Shown here: piece by piece, positions 7,302 through 13,879 of the stretch
Position numbering within the stretch: the stretch's first letter is position 1
Layout of the letters: every line of letters starts with the position of its first letter
From: Clostridia bacterium
GTDB taxonomy: Bacteria > Bacillota > Clostridia > TANB77 > CAG-508
DNA length: 14,242 nt
NCBI GenBank assembly: GCA_900753245.1
Contig: CAADYJ010000100.1
Location: 1 to 14,242 of the forward strand
Reading direction: 5' to 3'
Translations under genes and position numbers: made by a program
Notes under the pieces: model-generated
Seen by the model: the letters and a program-made list of their open reading frames with translations, nothing else
The model's database searches: none
Told to the model about the DNA's origin: nothing

Positions 7302-7330
7302 TTGACAAAAAATATAAATTAAAATATAAT
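7302..7330 (+). promoter_or_regulatory. Consensus sigma-A promoter of the GntR-ABC operon
   Basis: TTGACA (7302-7307), 17 bases, TATAAT (7325-7330): both boxes are perfect. Such a promoter would be strong if not repressed, which fits the operator that follows. Confidence 0.92.
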
Positions 7331-7336
7331 GCTATT

Positions 7337-7354
7337 GTATTAAGCAAATAATAC
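7337..7354 (+). promoter_or_regulatory. Candidate operator for the GntR/YtrA-type repressor
   Basis: A perfect 6-bp inverted repeat GTATTA-(6)-TAATAC lies at the expected transcription start, directly after the -10 box and just before the ribosome binding site of the regulator gene. Dimeric GntR/YtrA proteins commonly repress their own operon from such a place. The assignment is by position and symmetry. Confidence 0.6.
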
Positions 7355-7368
7355 AGTGGAGGTGCGAA

Positions 7369-7728
7369 ATGGATTTTACATTTGATAATAATATACCAAT
7401 TTATATACAATTATTAGATTACTTAAAAATTTATCTCATATCAGGAGTTTTTAAAGCTGGAGATAAGTTACCATCTGTTAGGGATTTTGCAACTACTTTT
7501 AAAGTGAATCCAAACACAATGCAAAAAGCTTTAACAGAGCTTGAGGATATGAATTTAATTTATACTGAAAGAACTAATGGAAAATACGTTACAAATGATG
7601 CTAAATTAATTGAAAGTTTAAAAGATGAATATGCAATTACACTAGCAAAAAGTTATTTTCAGGGAATGAGGAGAATTGGTTTAGGCAAAGCGGATTCTAT
7701 AAAATATTTAGAAGGGATAGATGAATAA
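7369..7728 (+). CDS. GntR-family transcriptional regulator, YtrA subfamily
   Basis: The 119-residue protein is a short GntR regulator. Residues about 8-75 form the winged helix-turn-helix: IPIYIQLLDYLK, then GDKLPSVRDFATTFKVNPNTMQKALTELE (31-59, containing the recognition helix) and the wing with TERTNGKYV. The remaining 45 residues form the short helical dimerisation tail of the YtrA subfamily; there is no large effector domain. GGAGG lies six bases before the ATG. It overlaps the downstream ABC ATPase gene by eight bases and is preceded by a perfect promoter and an inverted repeat, so it most likely represses its own operon until an envelope or antibiotic signal appears. The inducer cannot be read from the sequence. 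Confidence 0.92.
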   Translation: MDFTFDNNIPIYIQLLDYLKIYLISGVFKAGDKLPSVRDFATTFKVNPNTMQKALTELEDMNLIYTERTNGKYVTNDAKLIESLKDEYAITLAKSYFQGMRRIGLGKADSIKYLEGIDE

Positions 7729-8425
7729 TATGGAATTAGTTGAGATTAAAAACTTGAGTAAGTCTTATGATGATAAAGAAGTTTTAAAAGAAGTTAATTT
7801 AAAAATATCAAGTGGTAAAATAATTGGATTACTTGGTAAAAATGGAGCAGGAAAAACAACTTTAATAAAACTTATTAACGATTTGTTAACTCCAACAAAT
7901 GGTGAGATTAAAATAAAAGGTAATTCAGTAGGTGTAGAACCTAAAAAAATTATTGCATATCTTCCAGAAAGAACATACTTAAACAAACAAATGAAAGTAT
8001 CAGAAGTAATAGAATTTTTTAATGATTTTTATGATAACTTTGATGCAGATAAAGCAAAGAAGTTATTAAAAGACTTAGACTTAGATATTAATAAAAACCT
8101 TTCTAAAATGAGTAAAGGAATGCAAGAAAAAGTACAATTAGTACTTGTAATGTCAAGGAGTGCAGATCTTTATATATTAGATGAACCATTGGGTGGAGTT
8201 GATCCAGCAACAAGAGATTACATTTTAGATACAATTCTTTCCAATTTTAATGAGAATGCCAGTGTAATAATTTCTACTCATTTAATATCTGATATTGAAA
8301 GAATTTTGGATGAAGTGATTTTTATTGATAAAGGTAGAGTTATATTACATGAAGATGCAGACAAATTAAGAAATAAAGAAAAATTATCAATAGATGAAGT
8401 GTTTAGGAGGATGTTCAAATGTTAG
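7721..8425 (+). CDS. ABC transporter ATP-binding protein (YtrB/BcrA-like)
   Basis: The 234-residue single-domain ATPase shows Walker A GLLGKNGAGKTT (36-47), a signature MSKGMQ (130-135, a variant of LSGGQ common in this group), Walker B LYILDEPLGGVDP (150-162) and the switch STH (185-187). The Q-loop position reads AYLPER instead of a glutamine. It would power the membrane protein encoded next, acting on the cytoplasmic face. The start at 7721 overlaps the regulator gene by eight bases; the in-frame ATG at 7730 is an alternative, and the AGAAGGG at 7710-7716 lies between ideal distances for the two. YtrA-linked ABC pairs are usually exporters or target-protection systems induced by cell-wall-active compounds. 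The substrate here is unknown. Confidence 0.93.
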   Translation: MNNMELVEIKNLSKSYDDKEVLKEVNLKISSGKIIGLLGKNGAGKTTLIKLINDLLTPTNGEIKIKGNSVGVEPKKIIAYLPERTYLNKQMKVSEVIEFFNDFYDNFDADKAKKLLKDLDLDINKNLSKMSKGMQEKVQLVLVMSRSADLYILDEPLGGVDPATRDYILDTILSNFNENASVIISTHLISDIERILDEVIFIDKGRVILHEDADKLRNKEKLSIDEVFRRMFKC

Positions 8426-9210
8426 TAAAACTATTAAAATATGATTTGAAATATATGTTAAAAAATATGATTATTTTCTATATATTAACTATATTTTTTT
8501 CAATATCTACAAGAATATTATTTGCAATTGACGATTCTGTTATCTTGAAAATAATTTCACAAATTAGTGTTGGATGTATGTTTTCAATGATGGCTAGTAT
8601 ATTAATTAATACACTAATGAGAAGTTGGGTAAGGTTCAGAGATTCTATTTATAAAGATGAAGCGTATTTAACTCATACATTGCCAGTAACTAAAAATGAC
8701 ATATATAATTCTAAGCTTTTTCAAACATTAATATTCTTTGTTATAAGTTTTTCTGTAATTGTTATTGGTTTGTTTATTGCATACTATACAAAAGATAGGT
8801 GGATATTATTAAAAGATTTTATAAATAATTTTACTACAAGTATAAATTTTAGCACTTCATTTTTTATATTAAGTGTTTTATCAATACTGTTTTTAGAAAT
8901 ATTTAACGCATTACAATGTGGTTATTTAGGATTACTTTTAGGTTATAGAAGAAATAATGGAAAAATAGGATTTTCGGTTTTATTTGGATTTATAGCTTAT
9001 ATTTTATCTCAAAGTATTGTATTATTTTTAACGTTTATATTGGGTTTATTTAATAGTAATATAATGGATTTATTTAAAAATAATATTCAACTGGATCCAA
9101 ATTCATTTAAGTTATTAGCAGTAATTGCAATTATAATTTATCTAACAATTATAGTAGTAATGAGTTTTATTTGTAAAAAAGTATTTAATAGTGGTGTTAA
9201 TATAGAATAA
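8419..9210 (+). CDS. ABC transporter permease, six-helix integral membrane protein
   Basis: The 263-residue protein starts at an ATG overlapping the ATPase gene by seven bases, with AGGAGG eight bases upstream. It has six hydrophobic segments at about 13-35, 45-70, 92-117, 143-175, 182-212 and 228-255, with a loop containing EAYLTHTLPVTKNDIYNSK between the second and third. That 'YLTHTLPV' loop is common in clostridial ABC-2-like permeases linked to YtrA regulators. A charged N-terminal stretch LLKYDLKYMLKN is on the cytoplasmic side. Together with the ATPase it forms the only complete transporter of the window; the solute is not predictable. After the stop there is no strong terminator, only an AT-only hairpin at 9215-9238. 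Confidence 0.85.
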   Translation: MLVKLLKYDLKYMLKNMIIFYILTIFFSISTRILFAIDDSVILKIISQISVGCMFSMMASILINTLMRSWVRFRDSIYKDEAYLTHTLPVTKNDIYNSKLFQTLIFFVISFSVIVIGLFIAYYTKDRWILLKDFINNFTTSINFSTSFFILSVLSILFLEIFNALQCGYLGLLLGYRRNNGKIGFSVLFGFIAYILSQSIVLFLTFILGLFNSNIMDLFKNNIQLDPNSFKLLAVIAIIIYLTIIVVMSFICKKVFNSGVNIE

Positions 9211-9245
9211 AAAAATAATTATAATGGATAATAATTATGAAAAAT

Positions 9246-9402
9246 TTAGATACCTTTTTAGATAACTATATTATATGAAAAACGAAAAATATTTCATAAA
9301 ATAAGAAGAGATAAGCAATAAAACAGAAAAATATTTCAAAAAAAGTGAAAAATAATTCCATGTGGAAGTGGTAAGAAATATAAGAACTGCTGTGGAAAGT
9401 AG
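9246..9402 (+). repeat. secA 3'-end repeat, copy C (attR-like: left arm plus stranded native secA tail)
   Basis: A tandem site TTAGATACC (9246-9254) and TTAGATAAC (9258-9266) begins exactly 112 bp before the core CCATGTGG (9358-9365), as in copy B, and 9326-9365 is identical to 7101-7140. Identity with copy B stops at the end of the core. The tail 9358-9402 then encodes PCGSGKKYKNCCGK and TAG, with AT-rich codons as in the rest of secA. There is no start and no right-arm site after it. I read it as the original secA ending, displaced by integration. Confidence 0.75.
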
Positions 9403-9410
9403 TATAAAAT

Positions 9411-9560
9411 AAGGGAAAAATTTAAATTTTTAAAAAGATAAATTGGTTCGAGTTTTATAACTTGTCCACAAAATATTAAAAATGTGTAGTAAAATAAAGG
9501 TGTGAACAATGATTATATTTGTTGACACCTTTTAAAATCTAATAGAAGAAGTGGTAATAG
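9411..9560. other. Spacer with one imperfect hairpin, no gene seen
   Basis: The stretch holds an imperfect hairpin at 9496-9532: AAAGGTGT and AACAA pair with TTGTT and ACACCTTT, with one G-G mismatch and a 9-base loop. It lacks a T-tract of useful length. It could be an old terminator or a leader structure for the GNAT remnant that follows. I see no convincing promoter. Confidence 0.4.
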
Positions 9561-9866
9561 ATGAAAATAATAGAATATGAGGAGAAATATCTTGAAGACG
9601 TTAGAGATTTATTAACAGAACTTGAAGAATATATTGTATCCATTGATAAAGATGAATTAGATCAAGTTCATCCTGAATATCATGAGAAGATGGCATTAGT
9701 TGATTTGGATTAAATAAATAATAATAATGGTATATGCTATTTAGCAATTGGAATATCTGAAATAGTTGGATTAAATTTAGAGGAAGAAATAAAACATAAA
9801 ATTAAAAAGAATAAGACTAGAATTTATAAAAATATAGATGGAGTACCTTTTAGAATAAAAGGGTAA
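9561..9866 (+). pseudogene. Decayed GNAT-family N-acetyltransferase
   Basis: The ATG at 9561 opens a frame of 50 codons whose protein (MKIIEYEEKYLEDVRDLL..., with DKDELDQVHPEYHEKM) is the typical N-terminus of a GNAT acetyltransferase. It stops at TAA 9711-9713. The same frame then continues with INNNNGICYLAI and EIVGL, the next conserved GNAT segment, so the TAA probably arose from a GAA codon. After residue about 72 the similarity stops and an unrelated tail (HKIKKNKTRIYKNIDGVPF) runs to TAA 9864-9866, indicating a deletion that removed the acetyl-CoA-binding core. The intact protein would move an acetyl group from acetyl-CoA to an unknown amine. It lies to the right of copy C, thus outside the putative elements. 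Confidence 0.75.
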
Positions 9867-9881
9867 GAAGAAATAGATAAT

Positions 9882-9919
9882 AAAAATCCCAAGTATATTA
9901 GTTTATACTTGGGATTTTT
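9882..9919. terminator. Bidirectional terminator between the GNAT remnant and rfbC
   Basis: A perfect 16-bp stem AAAAATCCCAAGTATA / TATACTTGGGATTTTT (9882-9897 with 9904-9919) with a 6-base loop. It serves converging genes on both strands; the rfbC stop is at 9927. Confidence 0.88.
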
Positions 9920-9926
9920 ATTTTTA

Positions 9927-10496
9927 TTATCTTTCTGATAGTTCTTTTAAAGTAGGCCACTTTGTATCTTTTTCTGAAAAAGTAAGGTTTTCTAAACCAC
10001 CAACTTCTTCAACAGGCCAATCAATTTTAAGCTCAGGATCGTTCCAAATAAGTCCACCTTCATCACCAGGTTGATAGAATTTATTAACCTTGTAACAAAA
10101 TATGGCTTCCTCTGATGTTACCAAGAAACCATGAGCAAAATTTTCAGGAATAAAGAACTGAAGATTATTATCTTCTGTAAGCAATACTCCGTAAGCTTTT
10201 CCATAAGTAGGAGAACCTTTTCTCAAGTCAACTGCTACATCGTATACAGAGCCTCTTACAACTCTGACTAATTTTGCTTGAGAGTATTCACCGTTTTGGA
10301 AATGTAATCCTCTAATAACTCCTTTTTTTGAGAAAGATTGGTTGTCCTGAACAAAAGTACAGTCAATTCCAACTTCCTTAAAATCGTTTTGATTGTAAGT
10401 TTCCATGAAATAACCTCTAGAATCTCCATGTCTGGTTGTTTCAACAACTTTCAATCCTTCAATTCCTGTGTCTCCAACAATTTTTACCTGTCCCAT
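9927..10496 (-). CDS. rfbC: dTDP-4-dehydrorhamnose 3,5-epimerase (RmlC/RfbC)
   Basis: The enzyme epimerises C3 and C5 of dTDP-4-keto-6-deoxyglucose, the third step of dTDP-L-rhamnose synthesis for cell-surface polysaccharide. The 189 residues match the family length. The cupin fold shows TRHGDSRGYFMETYN (21-35), DNQSFSKKGVIRGLHFQ (51-67; His65 is the catalytic base), QAKLVRVVRG (73-82, Lys75), VAVDLRKGSPTYGK (87-100), PENFAHGFLV (117-126) and FCYKV (133-137; Tyr135 is the likely catalytic acid), then the YQPGDEGGLIWNDP segment. GGAGG lies nine bases before the ATG. It stands alone: rfbA, rfbB and rfbD are not in the window, so they must be elsewhere. It is transcribed against its neighbours from its own promoter and has its own terminator. 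Confidence 0.96.
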   Translation of the reverse strand: MGQVKIVGDTGIEGLKVVETTRHGDSRGYFMETYNQNDFKEVGIDCTFVQDNQSFSKKGVIRGLHFQNGEYSQAKLVRVVRGSVYDVAVDLRKGSPTYGKAYGVLLTEDNNLQFFIPENFAHGFLVTSEEAIFCYKVNKFYQPGDEGGLIWNDPELKIDWPVEEVGGLENLTFSEKDTKWPTLKELSER

Positions 10497-10568
10497 GTTT
10501 ATTAGCCTCCTTTTTTATTTTCTATCTTTTTATTAATTAAGATAGAGATTATATTTGTAAACAAAACA

Positions 10569-10597
10569 ATTATAGCATAAAATCAAACAGAATACAA
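10569..10597 (-). promoter_or_regulatory. Vegetative promoter of rfbC
   Basis: On the minus strand TTGTAT (10597-10592), 17 bases, TATAAT (10574-10569). The predicted leader of about 65 bases contains a small hairpin (10521-10546, TCTATCTT / AAGATAGA) next to the ribosome binding site. Confidence 0.75.
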
Positions 10598-10617
10598 TAA
10601 TTTTTACGTAGAAAAAC

Positions 10618-10646
10618 TTGCAAGATAAATTAAAATATAGTATAAT
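10618..10646 (+). promoter_or_regulatory. Vegetative promoter of the 89-residue gene
   Basis: TTGCAA (10618-10623), 17 bases, TATAAT (10641-10646). It is back to back with the rfbC promoter and about 32 bases from the ribosome binding site of the gene at 10693. Confidence 0.8.
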
Positions 10647-10692
10647 CTTATCGTTGTCAATATTATAGTTTCCAAAGAAAGGAGTCTTTCTA

Positions 10693-10962
10693 ATGGAAGT
10701 AAAAAAAACAACTATAGCAATGCGGAAAGGTGTTTTAAGTAGTTTCGAAATTCCCGATTCGGGAGATATGGAGTGTGGCAAAGTAAGAATTGATGAGTTC
10801 TCAAACTATTATGAAGTTTTAATAGAACGTGAAGAAAGAATTGATCAATTTGATTTGTCTTCAGCTTTATTTGATTTTATTAATTCAGACTTTTTTTCAA
10901 GTAAGAAATTCTTCTTATTTAACACAAAAAAGAAAAGAACAAGTTACTTTTTATTAAAGTGA
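10693..10962 (+). CDS. Unrecognised small protein (89 residues)
   Basis: I do not recognise this protein. The ATG has AAAGGAG eight bases upstream and a strong promoter at 10618, and the gene is followed at once by a terminator, so it is a monocistronic, expressed-looking unit. The sequence is soluble and acidic in the middle (DSGDMECGKVRIDEF, VLIEREERIDQFD), with a phenylalanine-rich segment (FDFINSDFFSSKKFFLF) and a basic C-terminus. No signal peptide or membrane helix is evident. The last dozen codons and the TGA stop lie inside the terminator hairpin, so the natural C-terminus may once have been earlier and the present tail may be read-through of non-coding sequence. It lies between rfbC (divergent) and prfB. 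Confidence 0.6.
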   Translation: MEVKKTTIAMRKGVLSSFEIPDSGDMECGKVRIDEFSNYYEVLIEREERIDQFDLSSALFDFINSDFFSSKKFFLFNTKKKRTSYFLLK

Positions 10963-10972
10963 CTTGTTTTTT
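10938..10972 (+). terminator. Intrinsic terminator before prfB
   Basis: A 13-bp stem AACAAGTTACTTT / AAAGTGACTTGTT (10938-10950 with 10956-10968) with one T-G wobble, a 5-base loop and a run of T. The stop codon of the 89-residue gene (10960-10962) is in its 3' arm. Confidence 0.85.
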
Positions 10973-10992
10973 CATAATATTTAATGTATTAT
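10964..10992 (+). promoter_or_regulatory. Possible promoter of prfB
   Basis: TTGTTT (10964-10969), 17 bases, TATTAT (10987-10992), with a TATAAT three bases further on as an alternative. The -35 box overlaps the terminator, so it is uncertain, but some promoter is needed because the terminator closes the upstream unit. Confidence 0.4.
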
Positions 10993-11017
10993 AATTAAAA
11001 GTTAGGAGAGTGATAAT

Positions 11018-12131
11018 ATGTTAGATTTTGAAGAAAATAAGAGACATCTTGAACAATTGAAAAATAAAATAAAAGAATTAGGTGAATCTCTTTGACATCA
11101 CTTCTTTGAAAAATGAACTAGACAATTTAGAGCAAAAAACAAATGAACCAGATTTTTGGGGTGATACACAAACTTCTACTAAAGTACTAAAAGAAATCAA
11201 TACATTAAAAAGTAAAATTGAAGATTATAAAAAAACGGAACAATTTTTAGAAGATATTATAGAAATGAATGAATTAGTTTCAAATGAAAATGATGAAAGC
11301 TTAGAAGAAGAACTTTTGAAATCAATTAAAGAATTGGATAAAAAAATTGAAAAGTTAGAAATTAATACATTATTATCTGGAAAATATGATATGAATAATG
11401 CAATAATAACGCTTCATCCAGGAGCAGGAGGAACTGAAAGCTGCGATTGGGCACAAATGTTATATAGAATGTATACAAGGTGGGCAACAGCAAATAATTA
11501 TGAAGTAAAAGAACTAGATTATTTAGATGGGGAAGAAGCAGGTCTAAAAAGCGTAACAGCTCTTATTAAAGGACCATATGCGTACGGATATTTGAAAGGT
11601 GAAATGGGGGTTCATAGACTAGTTCGTATATCACCTTTTGATAGTGGAGGAAGAAGGCATACATCTTTTGCATCATTAGAGGTTTTACCAGAGATAACTG
11701 AAGATATACAAATAGACATTAATCCAGATGACTTAAGAGTAGATACTTATCGTGCATCTGGTGCAGGTGGACAGCATATTAATAAAACATCTTCGGCTGT
11801 TAGGATAACACATATTCCAACAAATATAGTTGTATCTTGCCAATCTGAACGTTCACAAATACAAAACAGAGAAACTGCTATGAAAATGCTTAAATCTAAA
11901 CTATTAGATTTAAAAGAAAAAGAACATAAAGACAAAATAGAAGATTTAAAAGGAAATCAAATGGATATTGCATGGGGAAGTCAAATACGTTCATATGTAT
12001 TTTGTCCATACACAATGGTAAAAGACCATAGAACAAATTATGAAGTTGGTAATATAGAAGCTGTTATGAATGGTGATTTAAATGGCTTTATGGATGCATA
12101 TTTAAAAATGAAAGCTAATGAAAATAATTAA
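11018..12131 (+). CDS. prfB: Peptide chain release factor 2, with programmed +1 frameshift
   Basis: RF2 reads UAA and UGA stop codons and triggers peptide release in the ribosome. Translation starts at ATG 11018 (AGGAG nine bases upstream), runs 25 codons to CTT (11090-11092), meets TGA (11093-11095), slips +1 and continues at GAC (11094-11096) to TAA 12131, giving 370 residues, the usual RF2 size. In that numbering the tripeptide anticodon SPF is at 205-207 and the catalytic GGQ (in GAGGQHINKTS) is at 250-252, the same positions as in E. coli RF2. The N-terminal coiled region and DFWGD are also typical. A GTG at 11082 opens the second frame but is inside the slip region and is not a real start. 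In Firmicutes prfB normally lies directly after secA; here about 7.5 kb intervene. Confidence 0.97.
11080..11096 (+). promoter_or_regulatory. RF2 autoregulatory frameshift site
   Basis: The site has an internal Shine-Dalgarno-like AGGTG (11080-11084), then a short spacer, then CTT-TGA-C (11090-11096). When RF2 is scarce, the slow TGA lets peptidyl-tRNA on CTT slip to TTT and read GAC. The SD-like element is weaker than the AGGGGG of E. coli. Confidence 0.93.
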
Positions 12132-12238
12132 GTAATAAAATCACTTTTGGCTACTTAAAAGAATATAATAATATTATAGTTTAAAATTTATAATTAAATA
12201 TAGACTTTTTATTGTAAATCAGAAGGAGCCAAAAAATT

Positions 12239-13426
12239 ATGGACCCAAAAGATATAATAGTATTAAAATTTGGAGGAAGTAGTGTAGCAGATAATTTAAA
12301 ATTAAATGTTGTTGCAAAAAAGATAATAGACTTATATAACAAAAATAACAAAATAGTTGTAGTAGTTTCTGCACAAGGAAAAACGACAGATAATTTACTA
12401 AATCAGGCAAAAGAATTATCAAGCTTACCAAATGAAAGAGAATTAGACACTTTAGTAAGTACTGGAGAACAAATAAGTATGTCTAAACTTTCCATTTTAT
12501 TAAATGAATTAGGATATGAATCCATTTCATTAACAGGTTGGCAAGCAGGAATATATACAAGCAATTTAAACCAAAATTCTAAAATAGAAAATATAGATAC
12601 AACCAGAATAGAAGAAGAGCTAGAAAAAGATAAAATTGTAATTGTAGCAGGATTTCAAGGAATTAATGAAAAAGGGGATATTACAACGTTGGGAAGAGGA
12701 GGCTCAGATACAACAGCAGTAGCAATAGCAGCAGCCTTAAAAGCAAAACATTGTTACATTTTTTCTGATGTTGATGGAGTTTATACAACAGACCCAAATA
12801 AAATAAGTATAGCAAAAAAGTTAGAAGTTCTTTCATATGGAGAAATGCTAGAAATTGCAAATGAAGGAGCTAAAGTATTACACACAAGATGTATAGAAAT
12901 AGGTAAAAAATATAAAGTGCCAATAATTACAAAATCTACATTTAACAATAAACCAGGAACTTTATTACAAGATAAAATTGAAGATACAAATGTAAAAAGT
13001 ATAGTAAAAAATGATGATATCATAATTGTAAAAATGAAATATGACACATATTCACCAGATTTAGCATATAAGTTATTTTATACTATGAACAAAAACAACA
13101 TTGAAATTAACAATTTTATAAACAATAGTAATCATAGTACAGAATTTATATTTACTATAAACTCGCAAATTTTAATAAAATTTCAAAGCTTATTAGAAAC
13201 CGAATTAAAAGGATTTGAAACTACGTATTCAAATATTACAAAAATAGCTATTATAGGTTATGGAATAAAAAATGATAAAAAGATATTAGAAAAAACAATG
13301 GAAATTATTGAATTAAACAAATTAGAAATACTATATTTTGAAATTAATGAATCTAAAATAAGTATCTTATTCAATCAAAAAATTCCTAACGCTATATTAG
13401 AACAATTGCATAAAACATTATTATAA
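12239..13426 (+). CDS. lysC: Aspartate kinase (aspartokinase), monofunctional
   Basis: The enzyme phosphorylates L-aspartate with ATP, the first step to lysine, diaminopimelate, threonine and methionine. The 395 residues are the normal length of a monofunctional form. The kinase domain shows VLKFGGSSVAD (8-18), STGEQIS (74-80), VAGFQG (136-141), TLGRGGSDTTAVAIAAAL (150-167) and SDVDGVYTTDP (176-186). From about residue 255 there are two degenerate ACT domains, the usual place for feedback control by lysine or threonine; which one cannot be read. The AGAAGGAG site is ten bases upstream. The 107-base gap after prfB is too short for a lysine riboswitch and contains only weak promoter-like boxes. 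The symbol could equally be another aspartokinase paralogue. Confidence 0.93.
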   Translation: MDPKDIIVLKFGGSSVADNLKLNVVAKKIIDLYNKNNKIVVVVSAQGKTTDNLLNQAKELSSLPNERELDTLVSTGEQISMSKLSILLNELGYESISLTGWQAGIYTSNLNQNSKIENIDTTRIEEELEKDKIVIVAGFQGINEKGDITTLGRGGSDTTAVAIAAALKAKHCYIFSDVDGVYTTDPNKISIAKKLEVLSYGEMLEIANEGAKVLHTRCIEIGKKYKVPIITKSTFNNKPGTLLQDKIEDTNVKSIVKNDDIIIVKMKYDTYSPDLAYKLFYTMNKNNIEINNFINNSNHSTEFIFTINSQILIKFQSLLETELKGFETTYSNITKIAIIGYGIKNDKKILEKTMEIIELNKLEILYFEINESKISILFNQKIPNAILEQLHKTLL

Positions 13427-13432
13427 ATATAT

Positions 13433-13485
13433 AGATTTATTTTCTTAAAATATTGAATTAGGAAAATAAATCTTATTTTATTTTA
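13433..13485 (+). terminator. Intrinsic terminator after lysC
   Basis: A 12-bp stem AGATTTATTTTC / GAAAATAAATCT (13433-13444 with 13462-13473), an AT-rich loop that can pair further, and a T-rich tail (TATTTTATTTT). It starts six bases after the lysC stop. Confidence 0.75.
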
Positions 13486-13558
13486 ATGAAAAATGTTCTA
13501 AAGTAGACAAGACCTGAATATATATAGTTTATACGAACTTAAAAATAGGAGGTTTTAT

Positions 13559-13855
13559 ATGACTTTAGATGATAGAAAAATAAATAATTCAAACATTGTT
13601 CAAAATTTAGTACTTGAAAATAGAGAAAAATTAAGTATATCAGGAGTTTTAGATGTACTTAGCTTTGATGACCAAGTTGTTATAGTAGAAACTGAACTAG
13701 GACTTCTTACTGTAAAAGGAGAAAATTTAAGAATTAACAAATTAAGTATAGATACTTCAGAAGTTGTAGTAGAAGGTGAAATATATAATTTAGTATATAG
13801 CGAAAATGATTTAGACAAGAAAACTACAGGAATATTTAACAAAATATTTAAATAA
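13559..13855 (+). CDS. yabP: Sporulation protein YabP
   Basis: YabP is a small protein of the YabP/YqfC family made in the mother cell during sporulation. The 98 residues match the family size. The region LVLENREKLSISGVLDVLSFDDQVVIVETELGLLTVKGENLRI (about 17-60, written here in outline by its ENRE, SGVLDV and GLLTVKG motifs) is diagnostic, followed by EGEIYNLVYSE. AGGAGG lies six bases before the ATG. It is followed 24 bases later by yabQ, the usual partner. A sporulation promoter of the sigma-E type would be expected upstream; TATACGAACT near 13530 is only a weak match and the paired -35 box is not found at the right distance. Confidence 0.92.
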   Translation: MTLDDRKINNSNIVQNLVLENREKLSISGVLDVLSFDDQVVIVETELGLLTVKGENLRINKLSIDTSEVVVEGEIYNLVYSENDLDKKTTGIFNKIFK

Positions 13856-13879
13856 AAAATCAATTAGAGGGTGAAGAAC

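Larger units (their letters stand above)
7141..9365 (+). mobile_element. Putative integrase-less element 2 (CIME-like / cassette) carrying an ABC operon
   Basis: Bounded by the cores at 7133 and 9358, about 2.2 kb. As in element 1 it opens with a replacement secA ending, an arm site at +100 and a terminator, and closes with an arm site at -112. The cargo is one complete operon with its own promoter, operator and repressor, all on the secA strand. No recombinase is present. It is inferred only from the arrangement of direct repeats. Confidence 0.5.

Noticed and set aside
7213..7410. Minus-strand open frame overlapping the GntR promoter
   Set aside because: It crosses a terminator, a perfect promoter and the start of the regulator gene, and its translation resembles no protein.
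3455..9365. Composite transposon or MITE as explanation of the repeats
   Set aside because: The flanking repeats are direct, not inverted, contain secA coding sequence, and there is no transposase or target-site duplication visible.
11082..11093. GTG at 11082 as the start of prfB
   Set aside because: It lies inside the frameshift signal and has no own ribosome binding site; the upstream 25-codon frame encodes the conserved RF2 N-terminus.
12132..12238. Lysine riboswitch before lysC
   Set aside because: The gap is only 107 bases, AT-rich, without the multi-helix core or a terminator; a lysine riboswitch needs more length.
13516..13537. Sigma-E promoter before yabP (GAATATA and TATACGAA)
   Set aside because: The boxes are only seven bases apart, whereas about 14 are needed, so I do not annotate it.
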